Shown here: positions 14,415 to 20,612 of the stretch, piece after piece | Position numbering within the stretch: the first letter of the stretch is position 1 | How the letters are laid out: each line of letters begins with the position of its first letter | Assembly (NCBI GenBank): GCA_000434635.1 | Contig: HF988067.1 | Span: forward strand, 1-22,906 | Length of the DNA stretch: 22,906 nt | Reading direction: 5' to 3' | Source: Firmicutes bacterium CAG:110 | Lineage (GTDB): Bacteria > Bacillota > Clostridia > Oscillospirales > Oscillospiraceae | Notes under the pieces: generated by a model | What the model was told of the DNA's origin: nothing | The model's database searches: none | What the model saw: the letters and a program-made list of their open reading frames with translations, nothing else | Translations under genes and position numbers: made by a program

Positions 14415-15281
14415 ATGAGTGCAACCGTTTATTTTTCTCCTGTTATCACCCCGGAGAAGGTTCTGGATATGTTCAAGCTGGTGGACAAGACGCTCCCCGG
14501 CAACATTGCAATCAAGCTGCATTCCGGTGAAAAGGGAAATCAGAATTTCCTTGACCCGGAGTTCTGGAAACCTGTGATCGACTACGTCGGCGGCACCGTC
14601 GTGGAGTGCAACACCGCCTATGGCGGCGCCCGCAACACCACCGAGAAGCACCGCAAGCTGATGGACGAGCACGGCTGGAGCCGCTATTTCACGGTAGATC
14701 TGCTGGACGCCGAAGGCCCCGATATGCAGCTGGATATCCCGAACGGCAAGGTCATCAAGAAAGATTTTGTCGGCAAAGATTTGAAAAACTACGACTCCAT
14801 GCTGGTGCTGTCCCACTTCAAGGGACATCCCATGGGCGGCTACGGCGGCGCACTGAAGCAGCTGTCCATCGGCGTGGCGTCATCCTACGGCAAGGCGTAT
14901 ATTCACGGCGCGGGCGTGCCGGAAAACCTCTGGACGCCGGATCATGATTCTTTTCTGGAATCCATGGCGGACGCAGCCAGCAGCGTTGTGAATTACTTCC
15001 ACGGCAACATGATTTTCATCAACGTCATGAAGAACATGAGCGTTGACTGCGACTGCTGTGAAATTGCGGAAGACCCCTGCATGGCGGACATGGGCATTCT
15101 GGTTTCCACAGATCCCATTGCCATCGATCAGGCGTGCATTGATCTGGTGTACGGCTGCGATGACCCCGGCAAGGCGCATTTTCTGGAGCGCGTGGAAAGC
15201 CGGAACGGCGTCCACACCATTGAAGCCGCTGCGGCGCTGGGCTTCGGCAGCCGGGAGTATACGCTGGTGAAGGTTGACTGA
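14415..15281 (+). CDS. DUF362 domain-containing protein
   Basis: This 288-residue cytoplasmic protein matches DUF362: an N-terminal IKLHSGEKGN, the core SHFKGHPMGGYGGALKQLSI near residues 134-153, and ILVSTDPIAIDQACIDLV near 226-243. A Cys cluster (CDCCEIAEDPC, near 211-221) may bind metal or an iron-sulfur centre. The separate 4Fe-4S ferredoxin domain found in many DUF362 proteins is missing. The function is not established; redox chemistry is usually proposed. I prefer the ATG at 14415 because AGAAGG lies seven bases before it; an upstream in-frame ATG at 14397 would add six residues but has no good site and begins 13 bases after the -10. Confidence 0.87.
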   Translation: MSATVYFSPVITPEKVLDMFKLVDKTLPGNIAIKLHSGEKGNQNFLDPEFWKPVIDYVGGTVVECNTAYGGARNTTEKHRKLMDEHGWSRYFTVDLLDAEGPDMQLDIPNGKVIKKDFVGKDLKNYDSMLVLSHFKGHPMGGYGGALKQLSIGVASSYGKAYIHGAGVPENLWTPDHDSFLESMADAASSVVNYFHGNMIFINVMKNMSVDCDCCEIAEDPCMADMGILVSTDPIAIDQACIDLVYGCDDPGKAHFLERVESRNGVHTIEAAAALGFGSREYTLVKVD

Positions 15282-15309
15282 TTTACGCACCGCTGAATAA
15301 GAAACACTA

Positions 15310-15352
15310 AAAACGTCCACTGTAATTCCAAAAGAATTACAGTGGACGTTTT
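15310..15352. terminator. Bidirectional terminator with perfect 19-bp stem
   Basis: AAAACGTCCACTGTAATTC (15310-15328) pairs perfectly with 15334-15352 around a CAAAA loop. It lies between the converging DUF362 and HEMFH genes, and A/T runs at the stem base supply a U-tract in each direction. Confidence 0.85.
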
Positions 15353-15368
15353 GTCAAAGCGTGTAAAA

Positions 15369-16415
15369 TTACATCGTTAGAGCCTCGTAGACCTTGGATA
15401 TCGTCTTTTCGTCTGTCATTTCGATCACAAAATTACCGGGAAGCATTTTCTCACTGCTCCCGTCCCGATACATCAGGAAAAACCGGGATGTCATATACCC
15501 TTTGTAAAACCGCGCGTCATAGATGTTGACACAGAGCAGTTCAGCGGGGCCGGTCAGTACCACTTTGTTCTTTTTGAGGGCGGATTGGATGATGCGTTCC
15601 GACGTTTCCTCAAACGATGTGATCGCATCGGAAACCCTCCGGCAGCAGCTCTCTCTTTCCGGAAAATCTCCGTCGGACGGACAGACCGTTTTCAGCATGG
15701 AACAGGCAATGGGGCGTCCGGCTTGGTTGAAAGAATATGCGCCCGAAGCAGCCAGTGCGTTGACTATCAGTGCGCCGCTGTAGTAGCAGGAAATTCGGAT
15801 GGGGAACAGGCGCTCCGGCTTCGTTATCGCTACGCGCATACGCTGCGTCATTGCGGCGGCCGCCTGTTCGTCCAACTGCCGCAAGGTCATCCACTCGACA
15901 TAAGTCGCGGTGCCTTCGATCTCTTCTACCTTGCTTTCGTAGGCGTATTCGTATGGGTGCTGTTCACTGCGCCGCTTTCTGTGGGACAGCAGCTCCTGAT
16001 AGGACGCTTCATCAAAGTGATCGAGTATGCGCAGCAGAAGTTCGTTTTCCCGCAATTTCAGGCTCAGATTGTCTGCGTTGTATTGATAACGATACAGCGC
16101 TTCCATTTCATCCGCCCAACAGTTCCAGTTCTCCACGGTCTGATAGCCATGGAACATTTCGTGGACGATTTTGGATGCCAGAACAGGGATGGGGAGGTCG
16201 TCCACCACTTTCCATATGGCTATCTGCTCTCCCTGAAAATTAATGGAGGTGTTTGCGCAGAAATCGTCGCTTTTTTCAATGTACGCCCCGTCATAAAAGC
16301 ATTTTTCATCGTCATACAGGGCAAATTTCAGTGGCTGAAAGCCCGGCCAGATGCGCCCGAAATCCAACGACGAGATCGTCTCAGATACCCGGCTGTACAG
16401 TTCATCCAGATTCAT
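15369..16415 (-). CDS. Putative metallopeptidase-like protein of unknown family (HEMFH motif)
   Basis: I do not recognise the family of this 348-residue protein. It contains KIVHEMFHGYQ with an HExxH zinc-binding motif at residues 85-89. Further on, EEIEGTATYVEW (about 164-175) has acidic residues at a distance that could supply a gluzincin-like third ligand. No signal peptide or membrane span is seen, so it is probably cytoplasmic. The C-terminal third looks like a beta-rich domain (ELLCVNIYDARFYKGYMTSR onward). The ATG at 16415 is chosen because GAGGGA lies seven bases upstream; reading further upstream would run into the tRNA-Ser gene. Only a weak TTTACT/GATACT promoter is visible, so read-through from tRNA-Ser is also possible. 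Confidence 0.75.
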   Translation of the reverse strand: MNLDELYSRVSETISSLDFGRIWPGFQPLKFALYDDEKCFYDGAYIEKSDDFCANTSINFQGEQIAIWKVVDDLPIPVLASKIVHEMFHGYQTVENWNCWADEMEALYRYQYNADNLSLKLRENELLLRILDHFDEASYQELLSHRKRRSEQHPYEYAYESKVEEIEGTATYVEWMTLRQLDEQAAAAMTQRMRVAITKPERLFPIRISCYYSGALIVNALAASGAYSFNQAGRPIACSMLKTVCPSDGDFPERESCCRRVSDAITSFEETSERIIQSALKKNKVVLTGPAELLCVNIYDARFYKGYMTSRFFLMYRDGSSEKMLPGNFVIEMTDEKTISKVYEALTM

Positions 16416-16455
16416 ATGGGATTCCCTCAGTATCGTTTGATTTTCTTTAACCAGT

Positions 16456-16498
16456 AAAAAGTCCGCCGTGGTTCCCTCGAAACTACGGCGGACTTTTT
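16456..16498 (-). terminator. Intrinsic terminator after tRNA-Ser
   Basis: AAAAAGTCCGCCGT (16456-16469) and ACGGCGGACTTTTT (16485-16498) form a 14-bp stem, two more pairs if a wobble is allowed. The minus-strand transcript ends in five T residues. The stem begins at the CCA end of the tRNA gene. Confidence 0.85.
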
Positions 16499-16589
16499 GG
16501 CGGAGATGTGGGGATTCGAACCCCAGCACGGGCAGAACCCGCCTACCGGATTTCGAATCCGGACCCTTCAACCGCTTGGGTACATCTCC
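16498..16589 (-). tRNA. tRNA-Ser (anticodon CGA)
   Basis: The minus strand reads GGAGATG at the 5' end and CATCTCC-G-CCA at the 3' end, a perfect 7-bp acceptor stem with encoded CCA. The anticodon arm is CCGGA-TTCGAAA-TCCGG, giving anticodon CGA (codon UCG). A long variable arm (GGCGGGTTCTGCCCGTGC region) and T arm TGGGG-TTCGAAT-CCCCA identify a class II serine tRNA. Confidence 0.96.
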
Positions 16590-16610
16590 ATAGCTTTTTA
16601 ACTCCCGGTC

Positions 16611-16639
16611 ATTATATCAGCGGTTGCTGAAAAAATCAA
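16611..16639 (-). promoter_or_regulatory. Promoter of tRNA-Ser
   Basis: On the minus strand TTGATT (plus 16634-16639), a 17-base spacer and TATAAT (plus 16611-16616) lie about 20 bases before the tRNA. The rest of 16590-16768 shows no clear promoter for the lysozyme gene. Confidence 0.78.
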
Positions 16640-16768
16640 GACTTTTCCGCATTTCTCTTTCTTTCGGCAGGAAAACATTGCCCACGCGCCGTTTACATTT
16701 CAAGGGTAGACTTTTTCCCCAATTTGTGATACCCTAAGCATAACCCAAGAAAGAAAAGGGCAACGCTT

Positions 16769-18325
16769 ATGATGAAGAAAACAGAAAAGATTCTGGCGCT
16801 TATTCTCTGCGCCGTCATGATCGCGGGACTTCTGGGCGGCTGTCAGAAGAAGCCCAAGCGCACCACCAAGGAAACCGACGAAACCACCTATGGTATCGAC
16901 GTTGCACGCTATCAGGGCACCATCCACTGGGCGGAGGCCGCCGCATCCGGGGTGGATTTTGCCATGGTGCGGGTCGGTATGCGGGGAATGGCGGAGGGGG
17001 AAATTTCTCCCGACTCCAATGCCCGGTATAACCTACAGGAAGCGGAGAAAAACGGCGTCAAGCTGGGCGTATACTTTTTCTCCACTGCCATTTCTCAGGA
17101 GGAAGCCGTGGAAGAAGCCGACTGGACGGCGGATTTCATCGCCCAGTATCCCATTACCTATCCGGTGGTCTACGACTGCGAGGGCTTTACCGACATGGAC
17201 AGCCGCCAATATGGCATGTCCAAAGCAGAGCGGACGGACATCGCTCTGGCTTTCCTGAAGCGCATCGAGCAGCGGGGCTACGAGGGAATGTTCTACGCCG
17301 CGAAAAACGAGCTTCAGGACGAGACCCTGTGGGAGACCTCCCGGATTGAAAAACATTATAAAATCTGGGTGGCGCAGTTCCCCGGTGACGCCGACCCGGC
17401 GGTGCATACCTCCAGCTATACCGGCGAGCACCAGATGTGGCAGTACACCATGGAGGGAAGCGTTCCGGGTATTTCCCAGCCTGTTGACATGAACGTGGCT
17501 TACTTCGGCTACGACGGGGTGGAAAAGCCCAAGGACGAGACGCCCCCGGCGGAAGCCTTCCCGGACGTGGAGGCGTTGATGGACTTTACCCAGGTCAACG
17601 AGGAAGTGACCGCCAAGGTGGAGACCAATCTCCGCGACATTCCCAGTCAGGATACGGACAGCACGGTGCTGTACACTCTGAAAAATGGCGAGATCGCGAC
17701 GCGCATTGCCGTAAGCAGCAGCGGCTGGTCAAAGGTCACCTTCAACGGAAGCACCTATTACGCCGTGACCAGCTACCTGACCACCGACCTGAACTACTCG
17801 GCGGACGCCGCCGGTGAGGCAGGGGAGGATGGCATCAAGACGGTTTTCACCCCGGTGAATCAGAAGGTAACCGCCAAGGATGTGGTCAACCTGCGCAAGC
17901 TCCCCAGCGTGGAGCATGAGGACGCCACGGTAGTCGCCCAGCTGAAAAACGGCGACGTGGCCACCTGTGTCGGCGTCAGCGACAACGGCTGGTCGAAGCT
18001 TGAATACAAGGGCGAGACCTGCTACGCCGTGACCAGCTATCTGACGCCGGTGGACATCTGCGGGCTTCCCACCCAGCCGGAGGACGACGGCATCCAGACC
18101 CAGTTTGAGGAAATGAACGATCTCGTCACCGCCAAGGTGGAGGTCAATCTGCGGTCGCTTCCCAGCGTGGAGGACCCGGACTGCGTGGTGGTTGCGTCCC
18201 TGAAAAACGGCGAGGTCGTCACCCGAACCGGCATCAACCGTGACGTTGGCTGGTCGCGGGTGGAGTACAACGGCCAGACCCTGTACTGCGTCAGCAGCTA
18301 TCTCATGGCGGCGGAGGCGCAATAA
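16769..18325 (+). CDS. Lipoprotein GH25 lysozyme with three SH3-like repeats
   Basis: This 518-residue protein has a lipoprotein signal peptide (ILALILCAVMIAGLLGGC, lipid-modified Cys near 25). A GH25 muramidase domain covers about residues 40-250: YGIDVARYQG carries the first catalytic-site Asp, PVVYDCEGF the DxE pair, and IWVAQFPG, HQMWQYT and VDMNVAYFG are typical of the family. Three SH3-like repeats of about 63 residues follow near 276-338, 363-426 and 449-515. Each runs VTAK..NLR.LPS, then LKNG, GWS and a YxVxSYL end. It probably cuts peptidoglycan at the cell surface, with the repeats binding the wall. The start has AAAGGG eight bases upstream; a second ATG follows one codon later. It appears to be a single-gene unit. 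Confidence 0.93.
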   Translation: MMKKTEKILALILCAVMIAGLLGGCQKKPKRTTKETDETTYGIDVARYQGTIHWAEAAASGVDFAMVRVGMRGMAEGEISPDSNARYNLQEAEKNGVKLGVYFFSTAISQEEAVEEADWTADFIAQYPITYPVVYDCEGFTDMDSRQYGMSKAERTDIALAFLKRIEQRGYEGMFYAAKNELQDETLWETSRIEKHYKIWVAQFPGDADPAVHTSSYTGEHQMWQYTMEGSVPGISQPVDMNVAYFGYDGVEKPKDETPPAEAFPDVEALMDFTQVNEEVTAKVETNLRDIPSQDTDSTVLYTLKNGEIATRIAVSSSGWSKVTFNGSTYYAVTSYLTTDLNYSADAAGEAGEDGIKTVFTPVNQKVTAKDVVNLRKLPSVEHEDATVVAQLKNGDVATCVGVSDNGWSKLEYKGETCYAVTSYLTPVDICGLPTQPEDDGIQTQFEEMNDLVTAKVEVNLRSLPSVEDPDCVVVASLKNGEVVTRTGINRDVGWSRVEYNGQTLYCVSSYLMAAEAQ

Positions 18326-18351
18326 AAAGGGTAAAAAAGTCAAAAATAATA

Positions 18352-18380
18352 TTGACAAATTTCCCAGCCTGTGTTAATAT
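18352..18380 (+). promoter_or_regulatory. Promoter of tRNA-Leu
   Basis: TTGACA (18352-18357), a 17-base spacer and TAATAT (18375-18380) precede the tRNA by about 30 bases. Confidence 0.8.
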
Positions 18381-18410
18381 AAGCAGGTCGTTGAGAGACG
18401 ACGCTTATAT

Positions 18411-18498
18411 GGGCGAGTGGTGGAATTGGTAGACTCGCTAGATTCAGGTTCTAGTGTTCACTGCGGACGTGCGGGTTCAAGTCCCGCCTCGCCCACCA
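18411..18498 (+). tRNA. tRNA-Leu (anticodon CAG)
   Basis: The acceptor stem GGGCGAG/CTCGCCC and encoded CCA are intact. The anticodon arm CTAGA-TTCAGGT-TCTAG gives anticodon CAG (codon CUG). A variable arm (TGTTCACTGCGGACGTG region) and T arm GCGGG-TTCAAGT-CCCGC complete a class II leucine tRNA. Confidence 0.96.
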
Positions 18499-18502
18499 TA
18501 AC

Positions 18503-18550
18503 TGGACACCAATTGTGATACAATAGGTATCATGATTGGTGTCCATTTTT
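18503..18550 (+). terminator. Long-stem terminator after tRNA-Leu, left member of a hairpin pair
   Basis: TGGACACCAATTGTGATAC (18503-18521) pairs with 18527-18545 over 19 positions (two G-U pairs) around AATAG, followed by TTTTT. It ends the tRNA-Leu transcript. It resembles the hairpin at 19445-19502. A TGTGATACAAT -10-like string sits in its centre, but no good -35 was found. Confidence 0.85.
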
Positions 18551-18577
18551 CTCAATAAATGTGTAGGAGGGAATAAA

Positions 18578-19372
18578 GTGAAATTAAATGCTGCAATAAA
18601 AAATATGACTACCCAAATTGCCGATGTCCTTTCGCTTAACGATCCTTCTGTTTACATTTATGGTTCTTATGTGTTAGATGATTTTCAATACGGCTGGAGC
18701 GACATAGATATTCTCGTTCTAACCCAAAAGTCTATTTCCGAACAACAGGCTAATGAACTTGTTTGCCTCCGGCAGAGTATTACTGCCGCCGAGTCCGATA
18801 ATCCGTTTTACCGTTGCTTTGAGGGTGGCATGTTGACACTGAACACATTTATTCGCAAGGTTCCGGATAGAGTTGTCTATTGGGGAACAAGTGGACAAAG
18901 AATTACTGACAGCTATCATTTTGATGCGTGTTGCATGAAAGAACTGCTTGACTACAGCCGTCTCTTACATGGAAAAGACATACGGGGACAATTGACTCCG
19001 CCTTCTTTTGAGGACATAAAAACAAATATACAATTTCATTACGATACGATTCGAAAATATGCAAGCAGTACCGGACGAAGTATCTATTCTTTTGGTTGGC
19101 TTTTGGATATTGCCAGATGCATTTACACACTTCGTACCGGAAAAATCATTTCCAAAACGGCTGCCGGAGAGTGGGCATTGCAAAACTGTTTATTCTACAA
19201 CATCACCGCACTTGAAACCGCCTTAGAGGTTAGAAAAAATCCGCAAAAATATTTGGAAAGTGCCGAGCTGCAGGCTTTGTCGGGGAAGCTAGGAAATGCT
19301 ATACAGCAGTATGCGGACGTGCTTGAGAAGGAATTAAAAACCACATCATTTGTTGGGGTGTGCACTTTTTAA
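18578..19372 (+). CDS. Nucleotidyltransferase-domain protein (aminoglycoside-adenylyltransferase-like)
   Basis: This 264-residue protein has a Pol-beta-type nucleotidyltransferase motif: YIYGSYVLDDFQYGWSDIDILVL region, residues about 26-48, with GS and the DID metal-binding pair. The C-terminal helical half contains DIARCIYTLRTGKIISKTAAG followed by EWAL. This resembles the ANT/AadA C-terminal domain, where LxxARxxxTLxTG...SKxxAGxWA is typical. Antibiotic modification is possible but cannot be claimed. The GTG at 18578 is preceded by AGGAGGG six bases upstream; earlier in-frame starts lie inside the terminator. Codon use is clearly AT-richer than in neighbouring genes, which suggests transfer. 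Confidence 0.85.
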   Translation: MKLNAAIKNMTTQIADVLSLNDPSVYIYGSYVLDDFQYGWSDIDILVLTQKSISEQQANELVCLRQSITAAESDNPFYRCFEGGMLTLNTFIRKVPDRVVYWGTSGQRITDSYHFDACCMKELLDYSRLLHGKDIRGQLTPPSFEDIKTNIQFHYDTIRKYASSTGRSIYSFGWLLDIARCIYTLRTGKIISKTAAGEWALQNCLFYNITALETALEVRKNPQKYLESAELQALSGKLGNAIQQYADVLEKELKTTSFVGVCTF

Positions 19373-19444
19373 CGGTACTCGGCACCTTTTAACGAAAGGT
19401 CGTAAGGGGTGTGCATTTTGTATCAAAGTAGGTCACTATTTTCA

Positions 19445-19502
19445 AAACCGGACAGCAATTTCGGTATGATGCGTACCGCGATTGATGTCCGGTTTCTTTT
19501 TT
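19445..19502 (+). terminator. Terminator after the nucleotidyltransferase gene, right member of a hairpin pair
   Basis: AAACCGGACA (19445-19454) and TGTCCGGTTT (19486-19495) pair perfectly. Inner pairing with two mismatches continues to a TGATGCG loop, and CTTTTTTG follows. Its 41-nt core (19450-19490) has the same length as the core of the hairpin after tRNA-Leu. Confidence 0.82.
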
Positions 19503-19510
19503 GATGAAGA

Positions 19511-19551
19511 CAGGCTCTGGGGTAACCGCTTTAGGATTGCCCCAGAGCCTG
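19511..19551. terminator. Terminator downstream of the SLOG gene
   Basis: CAGGCTCTGGGG (19511-19522) and CCCCAGAGCCTG (19540-19551) form a 12-bp stem, extendable by three inner pairs. It lies 21 bases beyond the SLOG stop. The T-tract is only moderate on either strand. Confidence 0.65.
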
Positions 19552-19571
19552 TTTGTATTAGGTATGTGATG

Positions 19572-20060
19572 CTATCCCTTAATGCAGACAACAGGCACAC
19601 CGATTTTTGCCGCATAATCCATTGTATTTTTAGTCCCACCTTTTTCACCATTGAATACCGCAATAACTCTGATAGCGTGGTTGACCATCCATTCATTTCT
19701 GATTTGAAAACATGCCCGACTATAGTCTATACAGACGTATTTAATGAGGTCTGCTGATTCCAATATTTCTTTGTACTGCCGCTGCCACTCTCGGCTCCAT
19801 CCGTTTTCAAACCCCTTATAAGGGCAAGCGCATATCAGCTTGACATCAGCACCTTCATTACGAAGTTTCAGCACGATTTGAGCAGCCCAAATGTCAACAC
19901 CCCTTGCCATGCCAGAAATAAATACATTCAGTCCATCGGCCATCGCTTGCCGGATTTGCTTTTCCAGCTCTCTTTTTATGGTGTTTTCGGAACGTGTCAG
20001 TTTTTCTGGACGGTGACCGGTAAAGCAAACCCGGCGCATACGTTTTTCGTTTTCTGTCAT
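19572..20060 (-). CDS. YpsA/DUF1273-type SLOG-family protein
   Basis: This 162-residue cytoplasmic protein has a Rossmann-like SLOG fold: RRVCFTGHRPEKL near residues 9-21, MADGLNVFISGMARGVDIWAAQ near 40-61 (given as region), LICACPYKGFENGWS and ADLIKYVCIDYSRACFQIRNEWMVNHA. GHRP and SGMARGVD are hallmarks of the YpsA/DUF1273 family. SLOG proteins are thought to bind nucleotide-derived ligands; YpsA itself affects cell division in Bacillus. Start ATG 20060 has GGAGGAG five bases upstream; an in-frame ATG at 20093 lacks one. Upstream is TTGAAA/TACGAT with extended TG. Confidence 0.88.
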   Translation of the reverse strand: MTENEKRMRRVCFTGHRPEKLTRSENTIKRELEKQIRQAMADGLNVFISGMARGVDIWAAQIVLKLRNEGADVKLICACPYKGFENGWSREWQRQYKEILESADLIKYVCIDYSRACFQIRNEWMVNHAIRVIAVFNGEKGGTKNTMDYAAKIGVPVVCIKG

Positions 20061-20091
20061 TTTAACTCCTCCAATACTGGTTCCTGAATGC

Positions 20092-20120
20092 ATCGTAACA
20101 CATACCTACTTTCGTTTCAA
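20092..20120 (-). promoter_or_regulatory. Promoter of the SLOG gene
   Basis: On the minus strand TTGAAA (plus 20115-20120), a 17-base spacer and TACGAT (plus 20092-20097) with a TG one base upstream of the -10. Confidence 0.65.
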
Positions 20121-20181
20121 CTCGTATGTATTTTATGTCTCAATTAAGAAGTAAAATAGATGCGAGAAAGGTTGTGATGCT

Positions 20182-20496
20182 ATGGATACGCACGCGCGGC
20201 TTCAGCAGTTATTGCGGGAACGTGGTTGGACGGAGTATAAGCTTTCAAAGGAATGCGGTCTGGCACAGTCCACCATCGGAAATATTTTCAGAAGAAATAC
20301 TGTTCCCTCCATTGCAACCCTTGAGACGATCTGCAAGGGATTCGGCATCACCATGTCCCAGTTTTTCGCAGACACCGATATGGTGGAGCTGACCCCGGAT
20401 ATGAAAGAGCTGTTTGACTGCTGGGTCTGCCTGACGCCGAGTCAGAAGGCTGCGGCTATCCAGATGCTGAAAGCGATGAGCCACGATAACGAGTAA
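20182..20496 (+). CDS. XRE-family helix-turn-helix regulator
   Basis: This 104-residue protein has an N-terminal XRE/Cro-type helix-turn-helix (residues about 6-62): YKLSKECGLAQSTIGNIFRR is the recognition region and PSIATLETICKGFGITMSQFF completes the domain. The C-terminal acidic helix region (LTPDMKELFDCWVCLTPSQKAAAIQMLKAM, region) resembles small regulators often found on Clostridia integrative elements. GAAAGG lies about ten bases before the ATG. It is divergent from the SLOG gene, sharing a 121-base intergenic region, so it may control one or both promoters. Confidence 0.9.
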   Translation: MDTHARLQQLLRERGWTEYKLSKECGLAQSTIGNIFRRNTVPSIATLETICKGFGITMSQFFADTDMVELTPDMKELFDCWVCLTPSQKAAAIQMLKAMSHDNE

Positions 20497-20526
20497 TAGG
20501 AGGTCTTCGGACTTCCTATTTTTATG
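20495..20526 (+). terminator. Intrinsic terminator after the XRE gene
   Basis: AATAGGAGGTC (20495-20505) pairs with GACTTCCTATT (20510-20520) around a TTCG tetraloop, with a T-tract after it. It overlaps the stop codon of the regulator. Confidence 0.88.
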
Positions 20527-20558
20527 CTTTTGCTTCGTGCGGGAAATATCGTGCAGAG

Positions 20559-20587
20559 TTGACATTTGGGGATATTTGTTGGATAAT
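20559..20587 (+). promoter_or_regulatory. Promoter of the MATE gene
   Basis: TTGACA (20559-20564), a 17-base spacer and GATAAT (20582-20587) lie 25 bases before the start codon. Confidence 0.82.
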
Positions 20588-20612
20588 ACAGAAAAAATGA
20601 TGTGAGGATTTC

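Noticed and set aside
16416..16571. N-terminal extension of the HEMFH protein to an ATG at 16571
   Set aside because: It would translate through the tRNA-Ser gene and its terminator; a good ribosome binding site supports 16415.
18536..18577. Upstream start for the nucleotidyltransferase at 18536
   Set aside because: It lies in the terminator stem after tRNA-Leu and has no ribosome binding site; GTG 18578 has AGGAGGG.
18504..19490. Integron attC sites for the two sibling hairpins
   Set aside because: They lack the GTTRRRY/RYYYAAC core sites, and no integron integrase is seen.
18411..20560. A tRNA-Leu att duplication marking an integrative element
   Set aside because: No second copy of the tRNA 3' end and no integrase gene could be found in the window.
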